Positions 44,226 to 56,270 of a DNA stretch of 64,000 bases are shown piece after piece. The stretch comes from Eutreptiella sp. 'Long Island Sound 2002'. Lineage: Eukaryota > Euglenozoa > Euglenophyceae > Eutreptiales > Eutreptiaceae. A program made the translations under genes and the position numbers. Every line of letters begins with the position of its first letter. The first letter of the stretch is position 1. The notes below the pieces were generated by a model that was not told where the DNA came from, made no database searches, and was given only the letters and a program-made list of their open reading frames with translations. The DNA lies in contig OZ038388.1 in the NCBI GenBank assembly GCA_964036045.1, forward strand, positions 32,751,672 through 32,815,671, written 5' to 3'.

Positions 44226-45420
44226 TCTCAAGAGTAAGAAATTTCTGGAGCCCGTCTTCGCCAAAATTTGACATTTTTCGTCAAAAATGGGCCAAAAAAG
44301 GCCATTTTTTTGCCAAAAATAGGTTTTTTGCCCTGTTGTGGACTGGCAACGACCCCCCCCCCCCCCTATTTTGAGGGTGCCCAATACAAAAAAACACGTC
44401 TCAGGAACAAACAAGTTCATACTGACCAATTTCTGGAGCCCGTCTTCGCCAAAATTTGACATTTTTCGTCAAAAATGGGCCAAAAAAGGCCATTTTTTTG
44501 CCAAAAATAGGTTTTTTGCCCTGTCGTGGACTGGCAACGACCCCCCCCCCCTATTTTGAGGGTGCCCAATACAAAAAAACACGTCTCAGGAACGAACAAG
44601 TTCATACTGACCAATTTCTGGAGCCCGTCTTCGCCAAAATTTGACATTTTTCGTCAAAAATGGGCCAAAAAAGGCCATTTTTTTGCCAAAAATAGGTTTT
44701 TTGCCCTGTCGTGGACTGGCAACGACCCCCCCCCCCTATTTTGAGGGTGCCCAATACAAAAAAACACGTCTCAGGAACGAACAAGTTCATACTGACCAAT
44801 TTCTGGAGCCCGTCTTCGCCAAAATTTGACATTTTTCGTCAAAAATGGGCCAAAAAAGGCCATTTTTTTGGCCAAAAATAGGTTTTTTTTGCCCTGTGAT
44901 GGACTGGCAACGCCCCCCCCCCCTATTTTGAGGGTGCCCGATACAAGAAAAAACGTCCCAGGAGCAAACAACCTCATAAAGACCAATTTCTGCAGCCCGT
45001 CTTCGCCAAAATTTGACATTTTTCGTCAAAAATGGGCAAAAAAAGGCCATTTTTTGGCCGAAAATAGGTTTTTTTGCTCCGTGGGTGACTGGCAACGACC
45101 TCCCCCCCCTATTTTGAGGGTGCCCAATACAAAAAAACACTTCTTAGCATCAAGAAAAGTCATACAGACCAATTTCTGCAGCCTGTCTTCGCCAAAATCT
45201 GCCATTTTTTGTCAAAAATGTGCCAAAATTTGCCATTTTTTGGCCCGAAACAGGTTTTTTCGCCCTGGCGGGGACTTCCAAGACCCCCCCCCCTATTTCA
45301 AGGGTGCCCGATGCAACAAAAACGCGTCACAGGAGCAAAGGAATGCACATGGACCAGTTTTGGCAGCCTCTCTCCGCCAAAATGTCACATTTTTCGTCAA
45401 AAATCAGCCAAAATTAATTT
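44226..45420. repeat. 185-bp right subterminal tandem repeats
   Basis: About 6.5 copies. The landmark GACCAATTTCTG recurs at 44424, 44609, 44794, 44981, 45167 and (variant) 45353, a period of 185-187. Each has TTTTCGTCAAAAATGGGCCA, a C-run and ATTTTGAGGGTGCCC. Copies grow more diverged toward the element's right end. They mirror the left subterminal repeats in length but not clearly in sequence. Confidence 0.9.
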
Positions 45421-45433
45421 TGGGATGAGCCTG

Positions 45434-45452
45434 CTTCATAAAATCATAGGTG
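45434..45452 (-). repeat. Right terminal inverted repeat
   Basis: CTTCATAAAATCATAGGTG, exact complement of the left terminus, immediately followed by satellite sequence TATCTGCACAGTACC. Confidence 0.9.
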
Positions 45453-48400
45453 TATCTGCACAGTACCCCCCCCTTGTGCAAAGCGCACAAAAGTCCCAAG
45501 CTAATGCGGTCCCTATCTGCTCAGTACCCCCCTTTCCCTTGTGCAGTCCGCACAAAAGTACCAAGCTACTACGGTCCCTATCTACACAGTACCCCCCCCC
45601 TTGTGCAAACCGCACAAAAGTCCCAAGCTACTACGGTCCCTATGTGCACAGTACCCCCCCCCTTGTGCAAAGCGCACAAAAGTCCCAAGCTAATGCGGTC
45701 CCTATCTGCACAGTACCCCCCCTTGTGCAAACCGCACAGAAATCCTAAGCTAATACGGTCCCTATCTGCACAGTACCCCCCCCCCTTGTGCAAACCGCGC
45801 AAAAGTCCCAAGCTAATACGGTCCCTATCTGCACAGTACCCCCCCCCTTGCGCAAACCGCGCAAAAGTCCCAAGCTAATACAGTCCCTATCTGCACAGTA
45901 CCCCCCCCTTGTGCAAACCGCGCAAAAGTCCGAAACTAATACGGTCCCTATCTGCACAGTACCCCCCCCCCTTGTTCAAACGACACAAAAGTCCCAAGCT
46001 ACTACGGTCCCTATCTGCACAGTACCCCCCCCCCTTGTTCAAACCGCACAAAAGTCCCAAGCTACTACGGTCCCTATCTGCACCGTACCCCCCCCCCTTG
46101 TTCAAACCGCACAAAACTCCCAAGCTAATGCGGTCCCTATCTGCACAGTACCCCCCCCCTTGTGCAAACCGCACAAAAGTCCCAAGCTAATACGGTCCCT
46201 ATGTGCACAGTACCCCCCCCCCTTGTGCAAACCGCACAAAAGTACCAAGCTACTACGGTCCTTATTTGCACAGTACCCCCCCCTTGTGCAAAGCGCACAA
46301 AAGTCCCAAGCTAATGCGGTCCCTATCTGCTCAGTACCCCCCCCTCCCTTGTGCAAACCGCACAAAAGTCCCAAGCTAATACGGTCCCTATGTACACAGT
46401 ACCCCCCCCCCTTGTGCAAACCGCACAAAAGTCCCAAGCTAATACGGTCCCTATGTGCACAGTACCCCCCCCTTGTGCAAACCGCACAAAATACTCAAAC
46501 TAATAAGGTCCCTATCTGCACAGTACCCCCCCCCCCTTGTGCAAACTACCAAAAAGTCCCAAGCTACTACGGTCCCTATCTGCACAGTACCCCCCCCTTG
46601 TGCAATCCGCACAAAAGTCCCAAGCTAATACGGTCCCTATGTACACAGTACCCCCCCCCCTTGTGCAAACCGCGCAAAAGTCCCAAGCTAATACGGTCCC
46701 TATCTGCACAGTACCCCCCCCCCCTTGTGCAAACCGCACAAAAGTGTCAAACTAATAAGGTCCCTATCTGCACAGTACCCCCCCCCCCTTGTGCAAACTA
46801 CCAAAAAGTCCCAAGCTACTACGGTCCCTATCTGCACAGTACCCCCCCCTTGTGCAAACCGCGCAAAAGTCCCAAGCTAATACGGTCCCTATCTGCACAG
46901 TACCCCCCCCCCCCTTTGTTCAAACCGCACAAAAGTCCCAAGCTACTACGGTCCCTATCTGCACAGTACCCCCCCCTTGTGCAATCCGCACAAAAGTCCC
47001 AAGCTAATACGGTCCCTATGTGCACAATACCCCGCCCTTTTGCAAACCGCACAAAAGTCCCTATCTGCACAGTACCCCCCCCCTTGTGCAAACCGCGCAA
47101 AAGTCCCAAGCTAGTGCGGTCCCTATGTGCACAGTACCCCCCCCTTGTGCAAACCGCACAAAAGTACCAAGCTACTACGGTCCTTATTTGCACAGTACCC
47201 CCCCCTTGTGCAAACCGCGCAAAAGTCCCAAGCTCATGCGGTCCCTATCTGCACAGTACCCCCCCCCCCTTTGTGCAAACCGCACAAAAGTCCCAAGCTA
47301 CTAGGTTCCTTATCTGCACAGTACCCCCCCCTTTGTGCAAACCGGACAAGAGGCCCAAGCTACTACGGTCCCTATCTGCACAGTACCCCCCCCCCCCCCC
47401 TTGTGCAAACCGCACAAAAGTCCCAAGCTACTACGGTCCCCATCTGCACAGTACCCCCCCCTTGTGCAATCCGCACAAAAGTCCCAAGCTAATGCGGTCC
47501 CTATCTACACAGTACCCCCCCCCTTGTGCAAACCGCACAAAAGTCCCAAGCTAATACGGTCCCTCTGTGCACAGTACCCCCCCCCCCTTGTGCAAACCGC
47601 ACAAAAGTGTCAAACTAATAAGGTCCCTATCTGCACAGTACCCCCCCCTTGTGCAAAGCGCACAAAAGTCCCAAGCTAATGCGGTCCCTATCTGCTCAGT
47701 ACCCCCCCCCCTCCCTTGTTCAAACCGCACAAAAGTCCCAAGCTAATGCGGTCCCTATCTACACAGTACCCCCCCCCCTTGTGCAAACCGCACAGAAATC
47801 CTAAGCTAATACGGTCCCTATCTGCACAGTACCCCCCCCCCTTGTGCAAACCGCGCAAAAGTCCCAAGCTAATACGGTCCCTATCTGCACAGTACCCCCC
47901 CCCCTTGTGCAAACCGCACAAAAGTCCTAAGCTAATACGGTCCCTATCTGCACATTACCCCCCCCCTTGTGCAAACCGCGCAAAAGTCCGAAGCTAATAC
48001 GGTCCCTATCTGCACAGTACCCCCCCCCCTTGTGCAAACCGCACAAAAGTCCCAAGCTACTACGGTCCCTATCTGCACAGTACCCCCCCCTTGTGCAATC
48101 CGCACAAAAGTCCCAAGCTAATGCGGTCCCTATCTACACAGTACCCCCCCCCTTGTGCAAACCGCACAAAAGTCCCAAGCTAATACGGTCCCTATGTGCA
48201 CAGTACCCCCCCCCCCTTGTGCAAACCGCACAAAAGTCTCAAACTAATAAGGTCCCTATCTGCACAGTACCCCCCCCCCTTGTGCAAACCGCGCAAAAGT
48301 CCCAAGCTAATACGGTCCCTATCTGCACAGTACCCCCCCCCTTGCGCAAACCGCGCAAAAGTCCCAAGCTAATACAGTCCCTATCTGCACAGTACCCCCC

Positions 48401-51400
48401 CCTTGTGCAAACCGCGCAAAAGTCCGAAACTAATACGGTCCCTATCTGCACAGTACCCCCCCCCCTTGTTCAAACGACACAAAAGTCCCAAGCTACTACG
48501 GTCCCTATCTGCACAGTACCCCCCCCCCTTGTTCAAACCGCACAAAAGTCCCAAGCTACTACGGTCCCTATCTGCACCGTACCCCCCCCCCTTGTTCAAA
48601 CCGCACAAAACTCCCAAGCTAATGCGGTCCCTATCTGCACAGTACCCCCCCCCTTGTGCAAACCGCACAAAAGTCCCAAGCTAATACGGTCCCTATGTGC
48701 ACAGTACCCCCCCCCCTTGTGCAAACCGCACAAAAGTACCAAGCTACTACGGTCCTTATTTGCACAGTACCCCCCCCTTGTGCAAAGCGCACAAAAGTCC
48801 CAAGCTAATGCGGTCCCTATCTGCTCAGTACCCCCCCCTCCCTTGTGCAAACCGCACAAAAGTCCCAAGCTAATACGGTCCCTATGTACACAGTACCCCC
48901 CCCCCTTGTGCAAAGCGCACAAAAGTCCCAAGCTAATGCGGTCCCTATCTGCTCAGTACCCCCCTTTCCCTTGTGCAGTCCGCACAAAAGTACCAAGCTA
49001 CTACGGTCCCTATCTACACAGTACCCCCCCCCTTGTGCAAACCGCACAAAAGTCCCAAGCTACTACGGTCCCTATGTGCACAGTACCCCCCCCCTTGTGC
49101 AAAGCGCACAAAAGTCCCAAGCTAATGCGGTCCCTATCTGCACAGTACCCCCCCTTGTGCAAACCGCACAGAAATCCTAAGCTAATACGGTCCCTATCTG
49201 CACAGTACCCCCCCCCCTTGTGCAAACCGCGCAAAAGTCCCAAGCTAATACGGTCCCTATCTGCACAGTACCCCCCCCCTTGCGCAAACCGCGCAAAAGT
49301 CCCAAGCTAATACAGTCCCTATCTGCACAGTACCCCCCCCCCCTTGTGCAAACCGCGCAAAAGTCCGAAACTAATACGGTCCCTATCTGCACAGTACCCC
49401 CCCCCCTTGTTCAAACGACACAAAAGTCCCAAGCTACTACGGTCCCTATCTGCACAGTACCCCCCCCCCTTGTTCAAACCGCACAAAAGTCCCAAGCTAC
49501 TACGGTCCCTATCTGCACCGTACCCCCCCCCCTTGTTCAAACCGCACAAAACTCCCAAGCTAATGCGGTCCCTATCTGCACAGTCCCCCCCCCCTTGTGC
49601 AAACCGCACAAAAGTCCCAAGCTAATACGGTCCCTATGTGCACAGTACCCCCCCCCCTTGTGCAAACCGCACAAAAGTACCAAGCTACTACGGTCCTTAT
49701 TTGCACAGTACCCCCCCCTTGTGCAAAGCGCACAAAAGTCCCAAGCTAATGCGGTCCCTATCTGCTCAGTACCCCCCCCTCCCTTGTGCAAACCGCACAA
49801 AAGTCCCAAGCTAATACGGTCCCTATGTACACAGTACCCCCCCCCCTTGTGCAAACCGCACAAAAGTCCCAAGCTAATACGGTCCCTATGTGCACAGTAC
49901 CCCCCCCCTTGTGCAAACCGCACAAAATACTCAAACTAATAAGGTCCCTATCTGCACAGTACCCCCCCCCCCTTGTGCAAACTACCAAAAAGTCCCAAGC
50001 TACTACGGTCCCTATCTGCACAGTACCCCCCCCTTGTGCAAACCGCGCAAAAGTCCCAAGCTAATACGGTCCCTATCTGCACAGTACCCCCCCCCCCCTT
50101 GTGCAAACCGCACAAAAGTGTCAAACTAATAAGGTCCCTATCTGCACAGTACCCCCCCCCCCTTGTGCAAACTACCAAAAAGTCCCAAGCTACTACGGTC
50201 CCTATCTGCACAGTACCCCCCCCTTGTGCAAACCGCGCAAAAGTCCCAAGCTAATACGGTCCCTATCTGCACAGTACCCCCCCCCCCTTGTTCAAACCGC
50301 ACAAAAGTCCCAAGCTACTACGGTCCCTATCTGCACAGTACCCCCCCCTTGTGCAATCCGCACAAAAGTCCCAAGCTAATACGGTCCCTATGTGCACAAT
50401 ACCCCCCCCCTTGTGCAAACCGCGCAAAAGTCCCAAGCTAGTGCGGTCCCTATGTGCACAGTACCCCCCCCTTGTGCAAACCGCACAAAAGTACCAAGCT
50501 ACTACGGTCCTTATTTGCACAGTACCCCCCCCTTGTGCAAAGCGCACAAAAGTCCCAAGCTAATGCAGTCCCTATCTGCTCAGTACCCCCCCCTCCCTTG
50601 TGCAAACCGCACAAAAGTCCCAAGCTAATACGGTCCCTATGTACACAGTACCCCCCCCCTTGTGCAAACCGCACAAAAGTCCCAAGCTAATACGGTCCCT
50701 ATGTGCACAGTACCCCCGCACAAAATACTCAAACTAATAAGGTCCCTATCTGCACAGTACCCCCCCCCCTTGTGCAAAGCGCACAAAAGTCCCAAGCTAA
50801 TGCGGTCCCTATCTGCACAGTACCCCCCCCCCCTTGTGCAAACCGCACACAAATCCTAAGCTAATACGGTCCCTATCTGCACAGTACCCCCCCCCCTTGT
50901 GCAAACCGCGCAAAAGTCCCAAGCTAATACGGTCCCTATCTGCACAGTACCCCCCCCCTTGCGCAAACCGCGCAAAAGTCCCAAGCTAATACGGTCCCTA
51001 TCTGCACAGTACCCCCCCCTTGTGCAAACCGCGCAAAAGTCCGAGACTAATACGGTCCCTATCTGCATAGTACCCCCCCCCCCCTTGTGCAAACCGCACA
51101 AAAGTACCAAGCTACTACGGTCCTTATTTGCACAGTACCCCCCCCCCTTGTTCAAACCGCACAAAAGTCCCAAGCTACTACGATCCCTATCTGCACAGTA
51201 CCCCCCCCCTTGTGCAATCCGCACAAAAGTCCCAAGCTAATACGGTCCCTATCTACACAGTACCCCCCCCCTTGTTCAAACCGCACAAAAGTCCCAAGCT
51301 ACTACGGTCCCTATCTGCACAGTACCCCCCCGTTGTGCAATACGCGCAAAAGTCCCAAGCTAATACGGTCCCTATCTACACACTATCCCCTTGTGCAAAC

Positions 51401-53450
51401 CGCACAAAAGTTCTAAGCTAATACGGTCCCTATCTGCACAGTACCCACCCCCCTCTTGTGCAAACCGCACAAAAGTCCCAAGCTAATACGGTCCCTATCT
51501 GCACAGTACCCCCCCCTTATGCAAACCGCACAAAAGTCCCAAGCTAATACGGTCCCTAGCTCCACAGTACCCCCCCCTTGTGCAAACCGCACAAAAGTCC
51601 CAAGCTAATACGGTCCCTAGCTGCACAGTACCCCCCCCTTGTGCAAACCGCGCAAAAGTCTCAAGCTAATACGGTCCCTATCTGCACAGTACCCCCCCCC
51701 TTGTGCAATCCGCGCAAAAGTCCCAAGCTAATACGGTCCCTATCTACACACTATCCCCTTGTGCAAACCGCACAAAAGTCCCAAGCTAATACGGTCCCTA
51801 GCTGCACAGTACCCCCCCCCCCTTGTGCAAACCGCGCAAAAGCCCCAAGCTAATGCGGTCCCTATCTGCACACTACCCCCCCCTTGTGCAATCCGCACAA
51901 AAGTCCCAAGCTAATACGGTCCCTATCTGCACAGTACCCCCCCCCCCTTGTGCAAACCGCACAAAAGTCCCAAGCTAATACGATCCCTATCTGCACAGTA
52001 CCCCCCCCCCCCCTTGTGCAAACCGCACAAAAGTCCCAAGGTACTACGGTCCTTATTTGCACAGTACCCCCCCTTGTTCAAACCGCACAAAAGTCCCAAG
52101 CTAATACGGTCCCTATCTGCACAGTACCCCCCCCCTTGTGCAATCCGCACAAAAGTCCCAAGCTAATACGGTCCCTATCTACACACTATCCCCCCCCTTG
52201 TGCAAACCACACAAAAGTTCTAAGCTAATACGGTCCCTGTCTGCACAATTTACCCCCCCCCCCTTGTTCAAACCGCAAAAAAGTCCCAAGCTACTACGGT
52301 CCCTATCTGCACAGTACCCCCTCCTTGTGCAATCCGCACAAAAGTCCCAAGCTAATACGGTCCCTATCTACACACTATCCCCCCCCTTGTGCAAACCGCA
52401 CAAAAGTCCCAAGCTAATACGGTCCCTATCTACACACTATCCCCCCCCTTGTGCAAACCGCGCAAAAGTCTCAAGCTAATACGGTCCCTATCTGCACAGT
52501 ACCCCCCCCTTGTGCAAACCGCGCAAAAGTCCCAAGCTAATGCGGTCCCTATCTGCACAGTACCCCCCCCCCCTTGTGCAATCCGCGCAAAAGTCCCAAG
52601 CTAATACGGTCCCTATCTGCACAGTACCCCCCCCTTGTGCAATCCGCGCAAAAGTCCCAAGCTAATACGGTCCCTATCTACACACTATCCCCTTGTGCAA
52701 ACCGCACAAAAGTTCTAAGCTAATACGGTCCTTATTTGCACAGTACCCCCCCCCCCCCTTGTGCAAACCGCACAAAAGTCCCAAGCTAATACGGTCCCTA
52801 GCTGCACAGTACCCCCCCCCCCCTTGTGCAAACCGCGCAAAAGTCCCAAGCTAATACGGTCCCTATGTGCACAGTACCCCCCCCTTGTGCAAACCGCGCA
52901 AAAGTCCCAAGCTAATGCGGTCCCTATCTGCACAGTACCCCCCCCCTTGTGCAAACCGCACAAAAGTCCCAAGCTAATACGGTCCCTATCTGCACAGTAC
53001 CCCCCCCCTTGTGCAAACCGCGCAAAAGCCCCAAGCTAATGCGGTCCCTACCTGCACAGTACCCCCCCCTTATGCAATCCGCACAAAAGTCCCAAGCTAA
53101 TACGGTCCCTATCTGCACAGTACCCCCCCCTTGTGCAAACCGCGAAAAAGTCCCAAGCTAATGCGGTCCCTATCCGCACAGTACCCCCCCCTTTGTGCAA
53201 ACCGCACAAAAGTCCCAAGCTACTACGGTCCTTATCTGCACAATACCCCCCCCTTGTGCAAACCGCACAAAAGTCCCAAGCTACTGTGGACCACAGTAAT
53301 ACGGTCCCTATTTGCACAGAACCCCCCCCCTTGTGCAAACCGCAAAAAAGTCCCAAGCTAATGCGGTCCTTATCTGCACAGTGGCCCCCCCTTGTGCACA
53401 CCGCACAAAAGTCCCAAGCTAATACGGTCCCTATCTGCACAGTACCCCCC
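45453..53450. repeat. 62-bp satellite array, right part
   Basis: About 8 kb of the same unit as 33,480-36,422. A block of variants beginning near the rare TTGCGCAAACCGCG unit recurs at 45,848, 48,342, 49,280 and 50,959, showing multi-unit duplications. The last 1.5 kb has more degenerate units; the array stops at CAGTACCCCCCGACGCAG (53,450). Frames of up to 588 codons are an artefact of the repeat. Confidence 0.97.
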
Positions 53451-54179
53451 GACGCAGTATTTTCATGGGGCAAAAATGGGTTTTTTTTTTCAATTTTACT
53501 ATTTTTGATATTCCAGTACAATGGATATAGTAACTTTGACTGTGTTAATTCTAAAAAAGTCGATCGTACCTGCCAGAATGCGAATTTGACTTTTTCACAC
53601 TTTGTGTCGTCGTTCCTTGTAGCCGTGTCACGTTTTGTTACGTTGGGCGGCTGGGAAGGAGTAATGTGTGCCTTTTGTATTTTAAGAGTGCTTTTGCATG
53701 TGGCTCTCTGGGACAAAGGGACGAAGACTTGCTACGCTACAACAATTGCAACTGCACGGTTTGGTGGGCATTGAGGTAAGCTAACCAAAGAGGTCCCAAC
53801 AACAACCATCAAGAAATACAATACTTGCGGTGGAAAATGGAAGGAAACGGGGAAGAAGGAAGAGCTTCGCTTCGTTCTCCTGCTCTCCAGATGTAAGCAA
53901 CTTTCAGTCAATCTTGAAGTTGGATGTGGATTCACGTGGTTGCCCTGGTTGCCCTTTAGTCCAAGGGCCACCAGTACAACTGCAGTCTTGCTGCCCTCCG
54001 GTGGTCGCGACATCCAATCGAAGTGTTTATTGCTGATAAGCTAAGCACGCACGGTACGGGCTTTGGTCGATGAGGTAGTGAGCGGGCAAAGGATCCAACT
54101 CCAGTGTCAAGACACTCACCCAATGCAGGTCAAGCACCCTTCAGGCCCAGTCGGGCTTGAATCTCTCTTTCATTTGTTC
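53451..54179. other. No gene recognised
   Basis: About 730 bp of unique sequence with frames under 100 codons; a T-run at 53,480. It may hold the 5' part of the gene whose exon begins at 54,180. Confidence 0.35.
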
Positions 54180-54441
54180 TTCAGAGATGTATAGCAAAGG
54201 GGAAAGCGCTCTTGTTTGCGGTGCATTCGCGGGGGGCACCGTCTTGTGTTTATGGGTACTGAGTGCATCCTCTCAAAGCATGTTATGGGCCACGACTACC
54301 ACCCCTGCACCAACAACGTTGACCGTGGGGACCAGCTCCCGCCCCGTGGTTCGATTGGGCCAATCCGTGTCAACCGCCCGGGCCTCATATGTTGCACCGC
54401 GCAGCCAACTGGGGCCGGAACCCGGTGCGTCATTTCAAGGT
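54180..54441 (+). CDS. Putative exon with signal-anchor-like segment
   Basis: A good acceptor (CATTTGTTCTTCAG) precedes an ATG at 54187. The frame reads MYSKGESALVCGAFAGGTVL, CLWVLSASSQ, then a Ser/Thr/Pro-rich stretch (ATTTTPAPTTLTVGTSSRP), and reaches a donor (TTTCAAG/GTTAAT) at 54441. One hydrophobic segment near the N-terminus followed by a Ser/Thr-rich stem is the pattern of type II membrane proteins such as Golgi enzymes, but nothing catalytic is visible. Confidence 0.4.
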
Positions 54442-54571
54442 TAATTCCTTTCTGAGGCTATCTCTCCGTTGCATGTAAGTCGAAAAGGAAGTCTCGTTTC
54501 CGACTGAAGTGTGCGGCGGTTCACTGTCACATTTCGTAGATTCAACCTTCCGTCCATCACATTTGGAGAAG

Positions 54572-54766
54572 ATGACGGCAGGAGCATGCCTCTTGGTGGC
54601 GGGCGTGTTGATGTTTATGTGGCGCAAGTATCAGCGAAGCATGAAAAGTCCAGCTCTTGCACCACTCGCACTGAATGGGAACTTGCCAAGTATACCACTC
54701 TCTTCCTACATATATTGCCAAGGAAAGCATGCCAAAGGGTCCCAAATAGCTTGCTGTCCCGACTGA
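54572..54766 (+). CDS. Putative short exon with membrane segment
   Basis: From ATG 54572 the frame reads MTAGACLLVAGVLMFMWRKY then QRSMKSPALAPLALNGNLP. A hydrophobic stretch followed by basic residues suggests a membrane anchor with the basic side inside. No acceptor or donor is convincing. It may be an alternative first exon to the one just upstream, or chance. Confidence 0.25.
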   Translation: MTAGACLLVAGVLMFMWRKYQRSMKSPALAPLALNGNLPSIPLSSYIYCQGKHAKGSQIACCPD

Positions 54767-55069
54767 TTTTGTCCCAGGGGACTGACGAGAAGTCTGAGAA
54801 TATTTGTACGTGCGTGTGTGCATGAATATTTCTTGCAAACGTGACCCATCAACACATGAGTATGTGGCTAGCCAGTGGCGAATAAAAGCCAGCTTCCCTA
54901 TGTGTGCTTGTACTCCCACGTTAGTTTGCTTTGTTGTGTTCACACTGCTCATCAGTGCCAATACTTCAAGTGTTGCCCATTCTTTGACGTGACGACCTCC
55001 GTGTGCTGGGATATCAGGACTAGAAACACCACCGTCCCACAAGCAGAATGAGAGGGCACAGCATAGCAA

Positions 55070-56270
55070 ATTCTACTGCCTTCGGCAAGCCCACCCCGCA
55101 GAGAATCTACCCCAAGCAACACACACCCAAAATAGGGTAAAAACTACATAAATACGGGCTAAAACACGCTTTACATATCTTGGATGGTCATTTTAGGTGA
55201 TCATAGTATCAAAAAAATAAGTTTCGGAAACTTCGATTTTTGAGCTGTATAGGCTAGGCTGCACAAGCCAGTTGTACCAATCCCTTGGGAGAACCCCCCC
55301 CCCCCCGCGTCCAATATCCAAATAAAGTGAACAACGCATAAATACGGCCCAAACCATGCTTTACATACCTTGTATGGTCATTTTAGGCAATCACGGTATC
55401 AAAAAAATGAGTTCCGAAAACTTCGATTTTTGAGCTGCCCAAGGTGAAAAACTGCATGAGCAGGTTGTGTACCAATCCCTTCGGAGACCCCCCCCCCCCC
55501 CCCCGCCCGCACGCCCAATACCCAAATAGGGTGAAAAACACAGATGTACTGCCTGAAACATGCTTTATATATCTTGGATGGCCATTTTAGGTGATCACAA
55601 TATCAAAAAAATAAGTTTCGGAAACTTCGATTTTTGAGGTGCATAGGCTGAAAAAGTGCATAAGCAGGTTGTGTACCAATCCTGTTTGACCCCCCCCCCC
55701 CCCACACCCAACACCCAAATAAGGTGAAAAACGCATAAATACGGCCTAAAACATGCTTTACATACCTTGGTTGGTCATTTTAGGTGATCATGGTATCAAA
55801 AACAATAAGTTCGAAAACTTCGATTTTTGAGCTGTTCAGGATGAAAAACTGCACAAGCAGGTTGTGTACCACTCCATGGGGTGACCCCCCCCCCCCCACG
55901 CAATCCCCAAATAGGGTGAAAAACACATAAATACTGCCTAAAACATGCTTTACATATCTTGGATGGTCATTGTGAGTGGTCACGATGTCAAAAAAATAAG
56001 TTCCGGAAACTTTGATTTTTGAGTTGTCCATGGCGAAAAACTGCACAAGCAAGTTGTGTACCCCTCCATTGGGTGACCCCCCTCCCCCCACAACCAATCC
56101 CCAAATAGGGCGAAAAACACGTAAATACGACCTAAAACCTGCTTTACATACCTTGGATGGTCATTTTAGGTGATCACCATATCAAAAAAATAAGTTTTGA
56201 AACCTTCGATTTTTGAGCTATCCATGGTGAAAAACTGCATAAGTAGGTTGTGCACCGGCCCATTCACTCA
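55070..56270. repeat. ~190-bp satellite, longer array (locus 2)
   Basis: About six copies. The landmark TTTTTGAGCTG (or variant) lies at 55242, 55432, 55636, 55829, 56021 and 56215, spacing 190-204, differing mostly in a C-run. Each has AATAGGGTGAAAAACACATA, ACATGCTTTACATA, TTGGATGGTCATTTTAGGTG and ATCAAAAAAATAAGTT. It is clearly the same family as 9,790-10,270. Confidence 0.93.

Larger units (their letters stand above)
36423..45452 (+). mobile_element. 9,030-bp terminal-inverted-repeat DNA element with three genes
   Basis: The element interrupts the satellite array exactly between GGTCCCT and TATCTGCAC, which in uninterrupted units read GGTCCCTATCTGCAC. Both termini are CACCTATGATTTTATGAAG in inverted orientation, followed by a second matching block (ATCCCAAAATTA) about 10 bp further in. 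The interior has ~185-bp repeats near both ends, three non-overlapping plus-strand open frames and a microsatellite. At most one T is duplicated at the target. The genes have protein-like composition, unlike the satellite on either side. I interpret it as an autonomous or recently autonomous DNA transposon; the superfamily is unknown to me. Confidence 0.75.

Noticed and set aside
45788-49939. Open frames of 588, 447 and 239 codons reading Pro/Lys/Ser-rich repeats
   Set aside because: They lie wholly in the 62-bp satellite. Frames stay open because the unit has no stop in several registers and C-run length changes shift the frame. Both strands show the same.
33480-53450. A CRISPR array
   Set aside because: There are no unique spacers between constant repeats. 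The whole 62-bp unit repeats with shared variants, and the context is eukaryotic.
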